A DNA stretch of 64,000 bases from Paenibacillus ihumii (GCF_001403875.1 NZ_LN884298.1:124001-188000), one strand, 5' to 3'. Shown: positions 16,037 through 26,517, numbered from the stretch's first letter. The notes: generated by a model from the letters alone, not told the origin. Program-made: numbers and translations.

Positions 16037-19000
16037 TCGAATACTCCATAAAGAAAAGAAAAATCACAATATTACTCTTTGTAATATTTATTCTATTCGG
16101 TATTTTTAGCGCGACCACTCTTCCCCGGCAGGATATGCCTGACGTCGTATTGAAGCAAGCGATAGTCACAACTATTTTCCCGGGAGCCACACCAGAGCGG
16201 GTAGAGCAATCCGTCACCAAGGTGCTGGAACAGACCATCAAGCAGGTTGAAACCATTGAAACCATTGAATCGACCAGCTCTAGCGGCGTTTCCTCCATCA
16301 TTGTATATGCTTACCCTGACGCGGATGCTGCTTCTACTTGGGATCAATTGCGTAAAAAGGTTGAGGACGCGACTGCCGATTTGCCGGATGGCGCTCTAAA
16401 GCCTATTGTTAACGACGACCTGTTCTCCTCCTTCATAGGATCCTATGTCATCTATGCCGACAACCCAGACACACTGTATGCCCTCAGTGACCTCATGATC
16501 GAATGGCGGGATAAGATACGCCAGGTGAGCGGTGTTGCGGACGTAAAGATCGAGGGGATCCCTGACAAAGAAGTGAGCATTAAGGTCGACCTGCAAAAGC
16601 TGGAGCAGTACGGTATTGTTTGGGAGCAGGTTGTGCAGGCAGTAACGAATATGAACAATCGTACCCCTCTTGGCTCGGTGGATTATGATTCCCGCAGCTA
16701 TGAGCTTGTTGTGCCCGAAATCAAAGAGGCGGAAGAACTGAATGAAGTACTTGTCAGCAAGACTCAAAGCGGGTTTCCGGTGTACTTAAAAGATATCGGC
16801 CAGGTTCAGCTGGCGGATAAGAAGCCAACCTATCTTGCTTACTATAACGGGAAGCCGGCCATCTCAATCAATGTGTCCGCACAGACCGGCTCAGATGTTC
16901 CGAAGATGGATAAGCTGGTCTCTGACAGACTGGATGAGCTTAAAGAAAGATTACCAAGCAACGTACAATTTGCTTATGCCTTTGGTCAGAAGGAAGTTGT
17001 CAGCAATATGTTCAGCGAACTGCTTAAGGAGATGCTGATCGCCATCGCCGCTGTAATTTTGGTCTGTACATTAGGGCTTAATCTGATGACTTCGCTCATC
17101 GTAGCAGCTGCCATACCGATTTCCATTGCCATTGGCATGATCGCAATGCCTTTCACGGGAATCACTATCAATGAAATATCCATTGTAGGCTTGATTATCG
17201 TGCTGGGAATACTGGTGGACGATGCCGTCGTTGTCAACGATAACATCGAACGCAGGTTAAGCGTACTGGGCGAAAGTCCAGAAGTCGCCTCAATCAAGGG
17301 AGCGAAGGAAGTTGCCATATCTATTCTGACGGCAACCTTATCGACTATTTTTGCATTTGCACCTTTATTATTTTTAACTGGGGATATCGGTTCCTTTATT
17401 AAGCCGCTCCCGATTGTTATTTCCTGCTCCATGTTCGCTTCCATGATTATGTCGCTGACCATCATACCGATCTTCCGGCAGTGGCATGAGAATCGGCGCA
17501 GACAAAAAGCGATTGTCAAGAGCCACTCAGTTGACGAAGAAGCCAGCAGCGATCAGAGCCCTCCTCCTTTCGAGGAGTCGAAGCCTGCGGGCCTGCTCGG
17601 CAAACAAATTCAGATCTTAACCAAGTGGTATTCCGGCACTCTTATTCCGAAAGTACTTCAAAAACCAAAATTATATGCAAGCATGGGCCTCCTGATCGGA
17701 ACAGCCTCGTTCAGTTTAGCTTTGATTACACCTATTGATCTGTTCCCGGAATCTGAAGATCCGCATGTCAGCATCAATGTTGAAATGCCCGTAGGCACGT
17801 CTTTCCAGGAGACCCACCGCATGGTGAACAATATAACCAAATGGATTGAGAAGCAGCCTGAGACCGAATTTGTAAGCGTAGGGGTTGGGGGCCGAGCGCC
17901 GCAATTATATTCCGACATTACAAATGCCCTGGCACCTTCAACCTCTGTAGGGCAGATTTCAGTCATCGGCAAGCCCGATCTCTTCCATTTAGACAAGACC
18001 GTCTCCGCTTGGGAGTCACAGCTGAAGCAGCAATTCCCGGGCGCAACGATATCTACCCATGTTCCCCGGCTTGGAATTCCGGTTGGTTCCGCAGTATCCG
18101 TCCGGATTGCTGGTGAAGACTTGAATATGCTGCAAAAGCTGTCACAGCAGCTAAAAGAGAAAATCTCCAAGCTGGAAGGCGCGACCGGGATTAAGGACAA
18201 TTTTGGGAATCAGAGCTATACGCTCGAGTTTGAGATCAACAACCAGGCCATGGACGAATATATGATCGATTACAGCACACTGACCCAAACACTGCGCCTG
18301 ATGGGCGACGGACTGGATATCGGCGACTTTGACACAGGCAAGAGAATCGTTGATATCAATTTTCAAGTATCTAATCAAGGAGCAAGTCCCAATGAATTAT
18401 TCCAGCAAATTTTTATTACCAATAAACAAGGGATACAGGTTCCTTTAGCGCAGCTGGCTGAAATGAAAGCGTCTTTTACAACGCAAAAAATTCAGCATCA
18501 TAATCTTGAGCGTATGATCACGGTAGAAGCAAGCGCAGTAGGGAAGACCGCATCCGAGCTGAATGCCGAGGTACGCACTATTCTGGATAACATGGTTATT
18601 CCAGAAGGATATTCGATTGAGCTTGGCGGCGAAACTTCGGACCAGGCGGATATATTCGGGGATTTGGCCATGCTGTTCGTCGTCGTCATTTTCTTGATAT
18701 TTATTATGATCACGGTTCAGTTCTATTCCCTGTCGGCACCAGTTATCATTATGACCACAGTATATCTGGCTGCCGCTGGCGGAATCATCGGTATTTTTGT
18801 TTCTGGTTCTTCCATTGGTTTTATGAGTATTATGGGCATCATATCCCTAGCGGGCATTGTCGTACGTAATGGTATTGTCTTCCTGGAATTCATCGAGGAT
18901 GCGCGCAGAGAAGGAGTCGGTTTGTATGAAGCGGTCACTTCAGCTGCAAGCGCCCGTTTCCGTCCAATCGTTCTCACTTCATTTACGGCCATGATCGGAA

Positions 19001-19200
19001 TGCTGCCACTGGCTGTTGCGGGAAGCATATTGTTCAGGCCTATGGCTTACACGATTATTTTTGGATTAATGTTCTCGACGGTTCTAACGCTAGTCGTGGT
19101 GCCTTCCATTTATATGGTCGTTGCGAATTGGAAGGAAAACCGGCACAAACGCAGACACACTCCAGATCCATCCATTTCTACAGATACCGTCTCTATGTAA
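16033..19200 (+). CDS. RND-family efflux permease (AcrB/HAE1-like)
   Basis: A 1055-residue inner-membrane pump of usual family length with two homologous halves, each with one leading helix, a large extracytoplasmic loop and a bundle of helices. The proton-relay aspartates are present in the fourth helix (GLIIVLGILVDDAVVVNDNI, near residue 395), and the second half has SIMGIISLAGIVVRNGIVFL. RND pumps expel drugs, lipids or metals using the proton gradient. Translationally coupled to the adaptor gene (ATGA overlap). Substrate cannot be told from sequence. Confidence 0.9.
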   Translation: MIEYSIKKRKITILLFVIFILFGIFSATTLPRQDMPDVVLKQAIVTTIFPGATPERVEQSVTKVLEQTIKQVETIETIESTSSSGVSSIIVYAYPDADAASTWDQLRKKVEDATADLPDGALKPIVNDDLFSSFIGSYVIYADNPDTLYALSDLMIEWRDKIRQVSGVADVKIEGIPDKEVSIKVDLQKLEQYGIVWEQVVQAVTNMNNRTPLGSVDYDSRSYELVVPEIKEAEELNEVLVSKTQSGFPVYLKDIGQVQLADKKPTYLAYYNGKPAISINVSAQTGSDVPKMDKLVSDRLDELKERLPSNVQFAYAFGQKEVVSNMFSELLKEMLIAIAAVILVCTLGLNLMTSLIVAAAIPISIAIGMIAMPFTGITINEISIVGLIIVLGILVDDAVVVNDNIERRLSVLGESPEVASIKGAKEVAISILTATLSTIFAFAPLLFLTGDIGSFIKPLPIVISCSMFASMIMSLTIIPIFRQWHENRRRQKAIVKSHSVDEEASSDQSPPPFEESKPAGLLGKQIQILTKWYSGTLIPKVLQKPKLYASMGLLIGTASFSLALITPIDLFPESEDPHVSINVEMPVGTSFQETHRMVNNITKWIEKQPETEFVSVGVGGRAPQLYSDITNALAPSTSVGQISVIGKPDLFHLDKTVSAWESQLKQQFPGATISTHVPRLGIPVGSAVSVRIAGEDLNMLQKLSQQLKEKISKLEGATGIKDNFGNQSYTLEFEINNQAMDEYMIDYSTLTQTLRLMGDGLDIGDFDTGKRIVDINFQVSNQGASPNELFQQIFITNKQGIQVPLAQLAEMKASFTTQKIQHHNLERMITVEASAVGKTASELNAEVRTILDNMVIPEGYSIELGGETSDQADIFGDLAMLFVVVIFLIFIMITVQFYSLSAPVIIMTTVYLAAAGGIIGIFVSGSSIGFMSIMGIISLAGIVVRNGIVFLEFIEDARREGVGLYEAVTSAASARFRPIVLTSFTAMIGMLPLAVAGSILFRPMAYTIIFGLMFSTVLTLVVVPSIYMVVANWKENRHKRRHTPDPSISTDTVSM

Positions 19201-19276
19201 TCAACGGCCACGCCTTCCCACCTTCAGGTGAGGTCATTGATTGTTCGCTACTTACTATATTGAAAGGAATTCTTAA

Positions 19277-20167
19277 ATGAATAAGGATAAAAGGGAAATC
19301 ATTATACAAAATGCTCTGCGGCTTTTTGGCGAGAAAGGCGTTGCGCTGACGACAGTGGATGAAATCGCCAAAGAAAGCGGGATGACCAAGCCTTCTTTAT
19401 ATAAGTATTTTGACAGTAAGGAGACTTTGCTGTTAGAAAGCCTTTCAAATTTAAGCGAAGCGTTGGATAGAGAGGTTAATAAACTGTATCGTAACTTAGA
19501 GCTTTCCCCCAGCGAACTCATCGTTGAACTTATAGCGACCTACTTAAAAGTTGTCCTAAATCATAACTTTCATACGCTAATGTTCAACATGCTGACTTCG
19601 CTGAAAAATTCAGGCGATGAGAAAATTAGACAGGCCTGGACGGATTTAGAGGAGAAGTTCTACCTTTGGTTAGAGGATAGCATCACGGAACGGTATGGGG
19701 AAGAAATTGGGAACCACGCGATGGACATCATTTTTATAGCCGGCAGCATTTTACTGGAATATTTCCGGTTCATAGGCCCCGATATCCCCGATCAGCAATG
19801 CCGCAGCCTTGCTGTCTATGTCGGACAGGTAATTCATATTTTGGTAAAAGGATTCAACACCCCTGAAATGCAGAACATTTCTCTGTTCAGCGCTCATTCC
19901 TTAGAGGGGAATTGCCAAGTTAAGCATGCCATTTGGGAAGCCCGCCGGCTGCATGGGGTGTTCGAAGAGCTGGAACGCCTTATAAGAACCGACCAGTTGC
20001 TCACTGTCACTGAGAAAGCGAGCTATGGCGAGGCATTGAAGAAAATACGGGAAGAATCCTTTGAGTCGCCCCAAAGCAATGTGGTTCTAGAAGCATTAGT
20101 TCTATATTTAGAGCAAGCAGAACCATTAAGGGAAGCATGTGCGGAGCTGCGGGCTTTAATGAAGTAA
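19277..20167 (+). CDS. TetR/AcrR-family transcriptional regulator
   Basis: A 296-residue protein with an N-terminal TetR helix-turn-helix (residues about 8-55: IIQNALRLFGEKGVALTTVD, EIAKESGMTKPSLYKYFDSK). The C-terminal ligand domain is unusually long, about 100 residues beyond typical TetR proteins, with an extra helical segment (NVVLEALVLYLEQAEPL). It lies 76 bases after the RND pump gene in the same direction and probably represses the efflux genes. The ribosome-binding site is GAAAGGA. Confidence 0.85.
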   Translation: MNKDKREIIIQNALRLFGEKGVALTTVDEIAKESGMTKPSLYKYFDSKETLLLESLSNLSEALDREVNKLYRNLELSPSELIVELIATYLKVVLNHNFHTLMFNMLTSLKNSGDEKIRQAWTDLEEKFYLWLEDSITERYGEEIGNHAMDIIFIAGSILLEYFRFIGPDIPDQQCRSLAVYVGQVIHILVKGFNTPEMQNISLFSAHSLEGNCQVKHAIWEARRLHGVFEELERLIRTDQLLTVTEKASYGEALKKIREESFESPQSNVVLEALVLYLEQAEPLREACAELRALMK

Positions 20168-20241
20168 TTGAATAGACCGCTATTGCCACAGAAATCGGGT
20201 TTGCACGCAAAAATGGAGGGAGTACAATAAGCTCCTAAAAT

Positions 20242-20288
20242 AAAAAGGTTGGAGGGGAAACGTAAAGTTTCCACTCCAACCTTTTTTT
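20242..20288 (+). terminator. Terminator after the RND-TetR genes
   Basis: Long stem (AAAAAGGTTGGAG with CTCCAACCTTTTT, extended by GGAAAC with GTTTCC) and a run of seven T. Confidence 0.9.
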
Positions 20289-21006
20289 GTGGCCACTGCT
20301 TTTGTATGATAGCAGCGAGGCGGATGCCTGCACTTTCAGTTGGTTGTGAGCTGAGGCCACAAGCCCAAACTGCCGTGAACCTTGTCCAAGCCTCGCAGGG
20401 AAACCTGCAAAACGATCAGTTGCCTTTGATGCTGGCCAAACACACTCTGCTCCGGTTGCCCTTGATGTGACCAAACACGCCCCCTGCCTCGGGTTACCTC
20501 TGGCGTGACCAATCGCGCTCTGCCTCGGAATTACCCCTGATGTGAGCAGTTACGCTCTCTGCCTTGTATTGCCCTTGATGTGAGCAAGCACGCTCTCTGC
20601 CTCGTATTGCCCTTAATGTGAGTAATTACGCTCTCCATCTCCATTTTACGCCGAGCATGAATCGTGAGTTTCTCGTTTTAAATGGATTTATAGTAGTTAG
20701 TTTCTGCGACAAAGCAAGAAAAGTAGATTTAAATGGATTTCATGTCGTTATAAAAAGGGAGAGCGCAACCATAGGCTGATTTCTTGATTTTAGATACATG
20801 AAATCCATCTGCTCCATTGAATCATTCGTTTAGAGCATAATTAGATACATGAAATCCATTTAGTGCTCGAGTTCGATAGCTTATGTTCCAGTTCGAGTTC
20901 GACAGCTTATATAAGATGAGCTAAAGAACGGGATGAGGCAAGGGGGAAGTTGATTGCGCAATAATTGATCCGCAGAAACGGATTCCGGCAGCCGGATAAC
21001 TTTCTA
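20289..21006. repeat. Intergenic region with about 40-bp degenerate array and four dispersed repeats
   Basis: No gene seen. From about 20400 to 20640 there are five to six diverged copies of a unit of about 40 bp containing ctctgcctcgtattgccc and ttgatgtgagcaa. Four copies of the dispersed AT-rich repeat follow: 20676-20695 and 20725-20749 (inverted; ttaaatggatttcatg), 20786-20812 and 20839-20866 (agatacatgaaatccat). Confidence 0.75.
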
Positions 21007-21056
21007 AAAAAAGAGGCGCCTCTCAGTCATCTATGATGACTTCAGAGACAGCCCCA
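21007..21056 (-). terminator. Probable terminator after the 1138-residue SLH protein
   Basis: On the minus strand GGCTGTCTCTGAAGTCATC folds back imperfectly on GATGACTGAGAGGCGCC and is followed by seven T (21007-21013 on plus are A). Confidence 0.7.
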
Positions 21057-21123
21057 TACAGTTCGCATCAGGTTGGTAAGTATACTGATAGCTAAACTTA
21101 GTCCTATCTAGTCTTATCCAGTC

Positions 21124-24100
21124 CTATATATAATTTAGCTTCTCCAAAACCCGTTTCAGCATCGCGGCTGCCTGGGCGCGAGTCGCGTTGCCTTGAGGCT
21201 GGAACGTATCGTTGCTGACCCCGAGAATAATCCCTTCCTTCACTGCCTTGGCGACGGTTTCCTTGGATTGGATCTTCCCATGATCCTTGAAACGGCTCAG
21301 CATTTGCTCCGAAGATAATCCGTCCAAAGAAATGTCTTGTCCCGCATAAGCCATCGCACGGACCATCATCAGAGCCATTTGCTCCCGGGTAATGTGGCTG
21401 TTCGGTTTGAACGTGCCGTCCATATTGCCTGCGATAATGCCTGCTTTGGCAGCCGCCCCGATGTAGGCTCCCGTAATGCCCGACGGAACATCCGGGAAGC
21501 GGCGGGCGCCGGCCTCGTCTCCTTCAAGCCCTAGCCCTTTGGCGATAAACACAGCAAATTCAGCCCGGGTAATGTTGCTATTCGGCTCGAATTGGCTGCC
21601 TTGGCGGCCGTCGATAATCAGCTTACCGGCCAGCTTATTGATATGCGTACTAGCCCAGTGGTTTCTCGTATCGCTGAAGTAACTATATCCTAGCGCCGGG
21701 CCAATGATGATATTCCCCTCTGTTTTTCCATTGAAAATAATATAATTCCCGCTGTTCATTACCTTTGCCGGCACAAAGGAGGAGGTACGTGCCACTAAAT
21801 TATATTTAATTAGAGAAATCTGGGTCTCCGCAATAGGATTCGCCGAACCTTGATTTACTACCCGAAAATGCACTCGGCCTGAATGACTGACATCCAGCGG
21901 ATTTTGAGCAGAAGCCCCGTTATAGACCGATACGCTGATCTGTACCGGATCTCCATTCGGCGTCACCGTGACCCCATTGCTATAATTCTGAGCCGGCAGC
22001 TGCACTCTGTCCATCGGTTCGATTTGAATCGTAATATACGCAGAATTTAAATTATTTGCGAGCAAGGAACGGGAGATTTCCGGATACGGAATCTTCTCGA
22101 TCGGAAGCTCATACATAACATTCTGGTGACGTACGGCTACGGAGCCTGTTTTGCCAAGGCCATACATATTGACGATTGCGCCTAACGGCCAAGAGACCTC
22201 TGCGGCTTTTTCCGTATTTGGAACCTCGAACACCAGCTTCCGGTTTGTAGCATTGCTATTAATAAGAAACTGGAAAGCCTCCTGCAGCTTCGCATCATCT
22301 ATCACATATCTTCTAATGCTCTGCTGCTTGCTTAAAGATACGCTCTCATGAACTTGCGCCGTATTCAGGCTTAGCAAATACCCGCTCAAATCAAAATCGG
22401 ACACAGGAAACACCGTCAGAAATGAAGGCAAGCTGCTATTGCCTGTGCCAACGCCTGAGCTTCCTCCGGTAAGATTCTGTACGGAGATGCGGCTGTAGGC
22501 TTGCAGGGCTTTTCCACTGCTGTCATACAGCGGCGAAGATCCCGGCATGTAAGAAAGATCGACCACCTGACCGGCGTATACCGACGTGCCTAGCTTTAGG
22601 GTAATCGTATCGCCGCTGATGCTTGCAGATTGTACCGTCCGATTCGATTGATCCACATTCACGCTAAATTGATTGGCCGATACAGAGCTACCCGCTCTTA
22701 GTGGAACATTATAAGTGATGGTAATCGTATCGCCCCGAATGACCGCGGATCGGATGCCCTCCGCCACCATGTTGTAATTCACGGGCTCCAGATTAATATA
22801 ACCTGCAAGATTACCGTTCAAATCCGCAATCCCCCCTGCAGCAGAGACATAGGATAGGGTTACGTTCTGATCCTTCGAGAATGAGGAGGCAAGTGTCAGT
22901 ATGACCTGGTTGGTTATAACTTCAATCCCCGTTACATATACAGGCGAATTATTGACCAGGACAGAATACTGGCTTTTCATCGGAATACTTGTACTTCTCA
23001 GGGCCTCGTTATAGGTAATTATAATTTTTGTGCCGGAACCCTCGATTTTGGTGAACTCCGGTGCCTTGGTATCGTTATAGTTACGAACGAAATAATCGCT
23101 GAATGGGGCGATGTTCTGGCCGCGATAATCCTGCAGCGGGTAAGATCCCGGTGTATAAGATACTTTGACAACGTCGCCATTCGATACAGCGCTATTCAAA
23201 TATAGATAAATCAACGACCCGCTCTTGCTGATTCTATTAATTCCTTTAGTTTGCCCATCTGCAGTTACCGTAAATTGCTGATAGGCATAGGTCGATACAT
23301 CCTTCAGGCTCTCACTGAAACGGAGCGTCAATGTACTGCCAGAAATATAGCCCTCCTGCGGCTTCGGCAGCACAGAGTCGATCCCATTCGTAACTTCCTT
23401 GCCAGAAAAAGCTGCAGCCGCGTTGCCGGCCAAATCTTGGATAGGTCGGGCGCTCCCACCTGTATAGCTTATGCGAACGTTTTGCCCTACCGCTACCCCT
23501 GTTTCTAAATATACATATACGCTATCACCTGAGGTATACGCACTGCTTATACGACGTTCTTCACCATTGACGGTCACCTTAAAGCTAGAGGTGTACAAAC
23601 TATAAGAAGTATCCAGTCTTTCATTGTACAATAGTCTAATCGTTGTGTTCGATTGCATGGTAGCACTCTGTAGAACCGGAGGCGTCTTATCTACCGATCC
23701 AGTCTGGAACGTCCAGCTGTTCGTGCCTGATAGGCCTGCATAATATATAGAAGAGTTCTGGGCATCATAAATGCTGTTGCTTGGAATTTCAATATAGTAA
23801 CTCGCGCCTGACTCCAACAAGCTGGTTGGAGAAATCGTTACTTGGTTTCCGCTAGCCGTTGCCGTCATCGCAATAGAAGCGTGATTAGAGGACTTCTTAA
23901 GCGTAATTCCTCCGTTAGACACGCTCCGGTTCAAGTTAACGTTGCGATTGAACGTAATAACCGGTTTAACATTTGTACTGACGCTGCTGCTTCCGTTTGC
24001 CGGGCTGAAGGAGGTCGCGCTCAGCGTCCCGGTCGAAGCATTTGCGGTCGTAAATGACCAGCTGATTGCTGATGATTTCACACCACGATTCTCACCCACA

Positions 24101-24540
24101 ATAAAGGTCCCCGCAGGAATTATCACGGTGTACTTGCTGCCGTATTGCAAGTTCGCAGGCGGAGTTAAAATCATGGAATTCGTATAAGCCGCCTGGGTAA
24201 CGGTAACGTCCATTTTTTCTGTATATCCAGAAACATCTCTTGAAATTGTATAAGTTTTCGGGCCGTCCGTCCGAACCTTGTTGGTGCCGAATTTTACTTC
24301 CAATTTCGTATTTACCGGCACCCCCGTACCCGTTGGGCTATAAGCAGATGGAGCACTGCTTGCCGCAGCCAACAAAGTTTGGCTCAGCAGCATGCTTCCT
24401 GCATTTAGTGAGTTTAGAGCCGTAAGACTAGAAGATGCATTAACTGGTTGACTCTGGTCAGCTACCGCACCGACAGTTGCTCCCAATAACATATTGAGCA
24501 ACAACACTGCGGTAATCAGGATTGACACTTTCCTTTGCAT
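21124..24540 (-). CDS. Large SLH-domain surface protein with Ig-like/SwmB repeats
   Basis: A 1138-residue exported protein. Signal peptide residues 1-28. Two Big_5-type Ig-like domains (about 60-280: YSPTGTGVPVNTKLEVKF, FSPANGSSSVSTNVKPVITF) are followed by four to five SwmB-type repeats of about 100 residues (about 285-690), each with a pattern such as ISYTGGSARPIQDLAGNAAA. The last 185 residues hold three SLH motifs (SNITRAEFAVFIAKGLGL, SHITREQMALMMVRAM, GNATRAQAAAMLKRVL) that bind pyruvylated wall polymer. The start at ATG 24540 has AAAGGGGA upstream. Role presumably structural or adhesive; no enzyme motif found. Confidence 0.88.
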   Translation of the reverse strand: MQRKVSILITAVLLLNMLLGATVGAVADQSQPVNASSSLTALNSLNAGSMLLSQTLLAAASSAPSAYSPTGTGVPVNTKLEVKFGTNKVRTDGPKTYTISRDVSGYTEKMDVTVTQAAYTNSMILTPPANLQYGSKYTVIIPAGTFIVGENRGVKSSAISWSFTTANASTGTLSATSFSPANGSSSVSTNVKPVITFNRNVNLNRSVSNGGITLKKSSNHASIAMTATASGNQVTISPTSLLESGASYYIEIPSNSIYDAQNSSIYYAGLSGTNSWTFQTGSVDKTPPVLQSATMQSNTTIRLLYNERLDTSYSLYTSSFKVTVNGEERRISSAYTSGDSVYVYLETGVAVGQNVRISYTGGSARPIQDLAGNAAAAFSGKEVTNGIDSVLPKPQEGYISGSTLTLRFSESLKDVSTYAYQQFTVTADGQTKGINRISKSGSLIYLYLNSAVSNGDVVKVSYTPGSYPLQDYRGQNIAPFSDYFVRNYNDTKAPEFTKIEGSGTKIIITYNEALRSTSIPMKSQYSVLVNNSPVYVTGIEVITNQVILTLASSFSKDQNVTLSYVSAAGGIADLNGNLAGYINLEPVNYNMVAEGIRSAVIRGDTITITYNVPLRAGSSVSANQFSVNVDQSNRTVQSASISGDTITLKLGTSVYAGQVVDLSYMPGSSPLYDSSGKALQAYSRISVQNLTGGSSGVGTGNSSLPSFLTVFPVSDFDLSGYLLSLNTAQVHESVSLSKQQSIRRYVIDDAKLQEAFQFLINSNATNRKLVFEVPNTEKAAEVSWPLGAIVNMYGLGKTGSVAVRHQNVMYELPIEKIPYPEISRSLLANNLNSAYITIQIEPMDRVQLPAQNYSNGVTVTPNGDPVQISVSVYNGASAQNPLDVSHSGRVHFRVVNQGSANPIAETQISLIKYNLVARTSSFVPAKVMNSGNYIIFNGKTEGNIIIGPALGYSYFSDTRNHWASTHINKLAGKLIIDGRQGSQFEPNSNITRAEFAVFIAKGLGLEGDEAGARRFPDVPSGITGAYIGAAAKAGIIAGNMDGTFKPNSHITREQMALMMVRAMAYAGQDISLDGLSSEQMLSRFKDHGKIQSKETVAKAVKEGIILGVSNDTFQPQGNATRAQAAAMLKRVLEKLNYI

Positions 24541-24679
24541 TTCACTGTTCCCCTTTCCGTCCGATTCATCATTCTGTATATATCACCGTTTATGCGGCTG
24601 ACAAATACACACCTATGTATAATAACGGCAAATGAACTCCCCAAGTTTAGAACAGGAGGGCAAATTCTTTATTCTAAAT

Positions 24680-24725
24680 AAAAACGGATACCCATTTTTG
24701 CATAACTGCAATCCTGGATATCCGT
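24680..24725 (-). terminator. Terminator of metK
   Basis: Minus-strand ACGGATATCC pairs with GGGTATCCGT and is followed by TTTTTA; it lies about 30 bases beyond the metK stop. Confidence 0.75.
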
Positions 24726-24756
24726 ATTACGGTCTAACAAGTTGAATTATCGCGTA

Positions 24757-25959
24757 TTAGATGCCTGCTTGGGATCTGAGCACCTCTACTTTGTCCAGAC
24801 GCTCCCATGGCAGGTCAAGATCTGTACGGCCAAAATGTCCGTAAGCCGCTGTCTGACGGTAAATCGGACGGCGCAGATCCAGCATGCGAATGATGCCTGC
24901 CGGACGAAGGTCAAAATTCTCGCGGATGAGCTCAACGATTTTCTCTTCCGGAATTTTACCCGTTCCATACGTATCCACGTTAATGGAGACAGGAGTCGCT
25001 ACACCAATCGCGTAAGCAAGCTGAATTTCCAGCTTGTCGGCCAGACCTGCAGCAACCAGGTTCTTCGCCACATAGCGGGCTGCATAAGCTGCGGAACGAT
25101 CCACTTTTGTTGGATCCTTGCCTGAGAAGGCACCGCCGCCATGACGGGCATAACCGCCATAAGTATCCACGATAATTTTGCGTCCGGTAAGTCCTGCGTC
25201 CCCTTGTGGTCCGCCAATAACGAAACGGCCTGTAGGGTTGATGAAATATTTCGTTTGCTCATCGAGCAGCTCCGTCGGAACGACAGGTAGGATAACATGT
25301 TCTTTAATATCCTTCTGGATTTGCTCCAACGTGATTTCCTCAGCATGCTGTGTCGATACAACGATAGTATCTACCCGAAGCGCTTTGCCGTCTTCATACT
25401 CAATGGTTACTTGGGTTTTGCCGTCAGGACGCAGATAGCTCAGCGTACCGTCCTTACGTACTTCAGCCAAGCGGCGAGCAATGCGATGGGACAACGCAAT
25501 CGGCAGCGGCATGAACTCAGGAGTCTCATTCGTTGCAAATCCGAACATCAACCCTTGATCGCCCGCCCCGATATTTTCAGTCTCCTTGTCCATTTGAGCC
25601 GGATCCCGGTTCTCGAGGGCCGCGTTTACGCCTTGAGCGATATCGGCAGACTGCTCGTTCAGCGATGTCAAAACAGCGCATGTATTGGAATCAAAACCGT
25701 ATTTAGCACGGGTATAACCAATTTCTCTAATCGTCTTCCGTACAAGCGCAGGAATATCCACATATTCCGATTTGGTACTAATTTCGCCAATAACAAGTAC
25801 AAGACCGGTAGCTACAGACACTTCACATGCTACGCGTGCATAAGGGTCTTCTTTAAGAAAAGCGTCAAGCACCGCATCGGAGATCTGGTCGCAAATCTTA
25901 TCGGGGTGACCCTCAGTAACGGATTCAGAAGTAAACAAATGGCGTCCTTTGATGGACAT
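24757..25959 (-). CDS. metK: S-adenosylmethionine synthetase
   Basis: A 400-residue enzyme that makes S-adenosylmethionine from ATP and methionine. Signatures: [18 protein letters not shown] near the N-terminus, [10 protein letters not shown] (ATP-binding) near residue 115, and [19 protein letters not shown] near residue 265. I place the start at ATG 25959 ([14 protein letters not shown]) because GGGGAGG lies 9 bases upstream; an in-frame codon 18 bases earlier overlaps that site. No S-box riboswitch is visible upstream. A -10 TATAAT occurs at 26019-26024 on the minus strand. Confidence 0.97.
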   Translation of the reverse strand: MSIKGRHLFTSESVTEGHPDKICDQISDAVLDAFLKEDPYARVACEVSVATGLVLVIGEISTKSEYVDIPALVRKTIREIGYTRAKYGFDSNTCAVLTSLNEQSADIAQGVNAALENRDPAQMDKETENIGAGDQGLMFGFATNETPEFMPLPIALSHRIARRLAEVRKDGTLSYLRPDGKTQVTIEYEDGKALRVDTIVVSTQHAEEITLEQIQKDIKEHVILPVVPTELLDEQTKYFINPTGRFVIGGPQGDAGLTGRKIIVDTYGGYARHGGGAFSGKDPTKVDRSAAYAARYVAKNLVAAGLADKLEIQLAYAIGVATPVSINVDTYGTGKIPEEKIVELIRENFDLRPAGIIRMLDLRRPIYRQTAAYGHFGRTDLDLPWERLDKVEVLRSQAGI

Positions 25960-26018
25960 TTCAATCAACCTCCCCATGTGGATAGTATGGCATTTGCCTA
26001 AGTATCCAATACTTAAAT

Positions 26019-26024
26019 ATTATA
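26019..26024 (-). promoter_or_regulatory. metK: -10 element of the metK promoter
   Basis: Minus-strand TATAAT, with only a weak -35 (TTCAAA) upstream, giving a leader of about 55 bases before the metK start. Confidence 0.5.
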
Positions 26025-26091
26025 CAATGCGCTTCATAGTTTGAATGGGCTACCCTGCCACATTGTGAGGATTCCCAAAATTAAGCCAATA

Positions 26092-26126
26092 GCAAAAAAT
26101 GAACCTTTTCCAGAGCGGAAAAGGTT
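26092..26126 (-). terminator. Terminator of the SASP gene
   Basis: Stem AACCTTTTCC/GGAAAAGGTT around GCTCT; on the minus strand followed by CATTTTTT. Confidence 0.85.
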
Positions 26127-26203
26127 GATTTGACAATCCTTAAAAGTCATATTAACGCATTTGCCAGGTCATGTCAAAATAAAATCGGAATTTTTGCAAA
26201 AAA

Positions 26204-26479
26204 TTATTCGACTAAATTTCGCTGAGCATGAGCGATAAGTCTTTTAGTAATTTCCCCGCCTACAGAGCCGTTTTCACGGGAAGTCAAATGCCCCCAGTAG
26301 CTCGAGTATCCAGCGGTTGTACCACTAGTACCAAGCTCTCCTGCAAATTCTGTATCAGCTGAACCAAGCGCTCCCCCAGAGCTGCTAACCGGCAGCCCAA
26401 ATTCAGCAGCAATTTCATATTTCCACTGGCGCAGCACTTGGTGGCTTTCCGGAATAATTTTTCGATTGCTTCTGGCCAT
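26204..26479 (-). CDS. Alpha/beta-type small acid-soluble spore protein
   Basis: A 91-residue DNA-binding spore protein. It has the two conserved helices of the family: PESHQVLRQWKYEIAAEFGL (residues 9-28) and YWGHLTSRENGSVGGEITKR (about 62-81), ending LIAHAQRNL. Family members coat and protect spore DNA and are degraded by Gpr at germination. It is longer than the usual 60-75 residues owing to a Gly/Ser/Thr-rich insertion between the helices (about residues 30-60) where the family has a short linker. GGAGGTG ribosome-binding site. A sigma-G-type -10 (CATACTA) lies about 40 bases upstream. Confidence 0.92.
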   Translation of the reverse strand: MARSNRKIIPESHQVLRQWKYEIAAEFGLPVSSSGGALGSADTEFAGELGTSGTTAGYSSYWGHLTSRENGSVGGEITKRLIAHAQRNLVE

Positions 26480-26517
26480 CTTCAGGCACCTCCTGATAAA
26501 ATCTCATGCTTCAGGAA

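Noticed and set aside
25960..26203. S-box (SAM) riboswitch before metK
   Set aside because: I could not find the conserved S-box core or its terminator in this leader.
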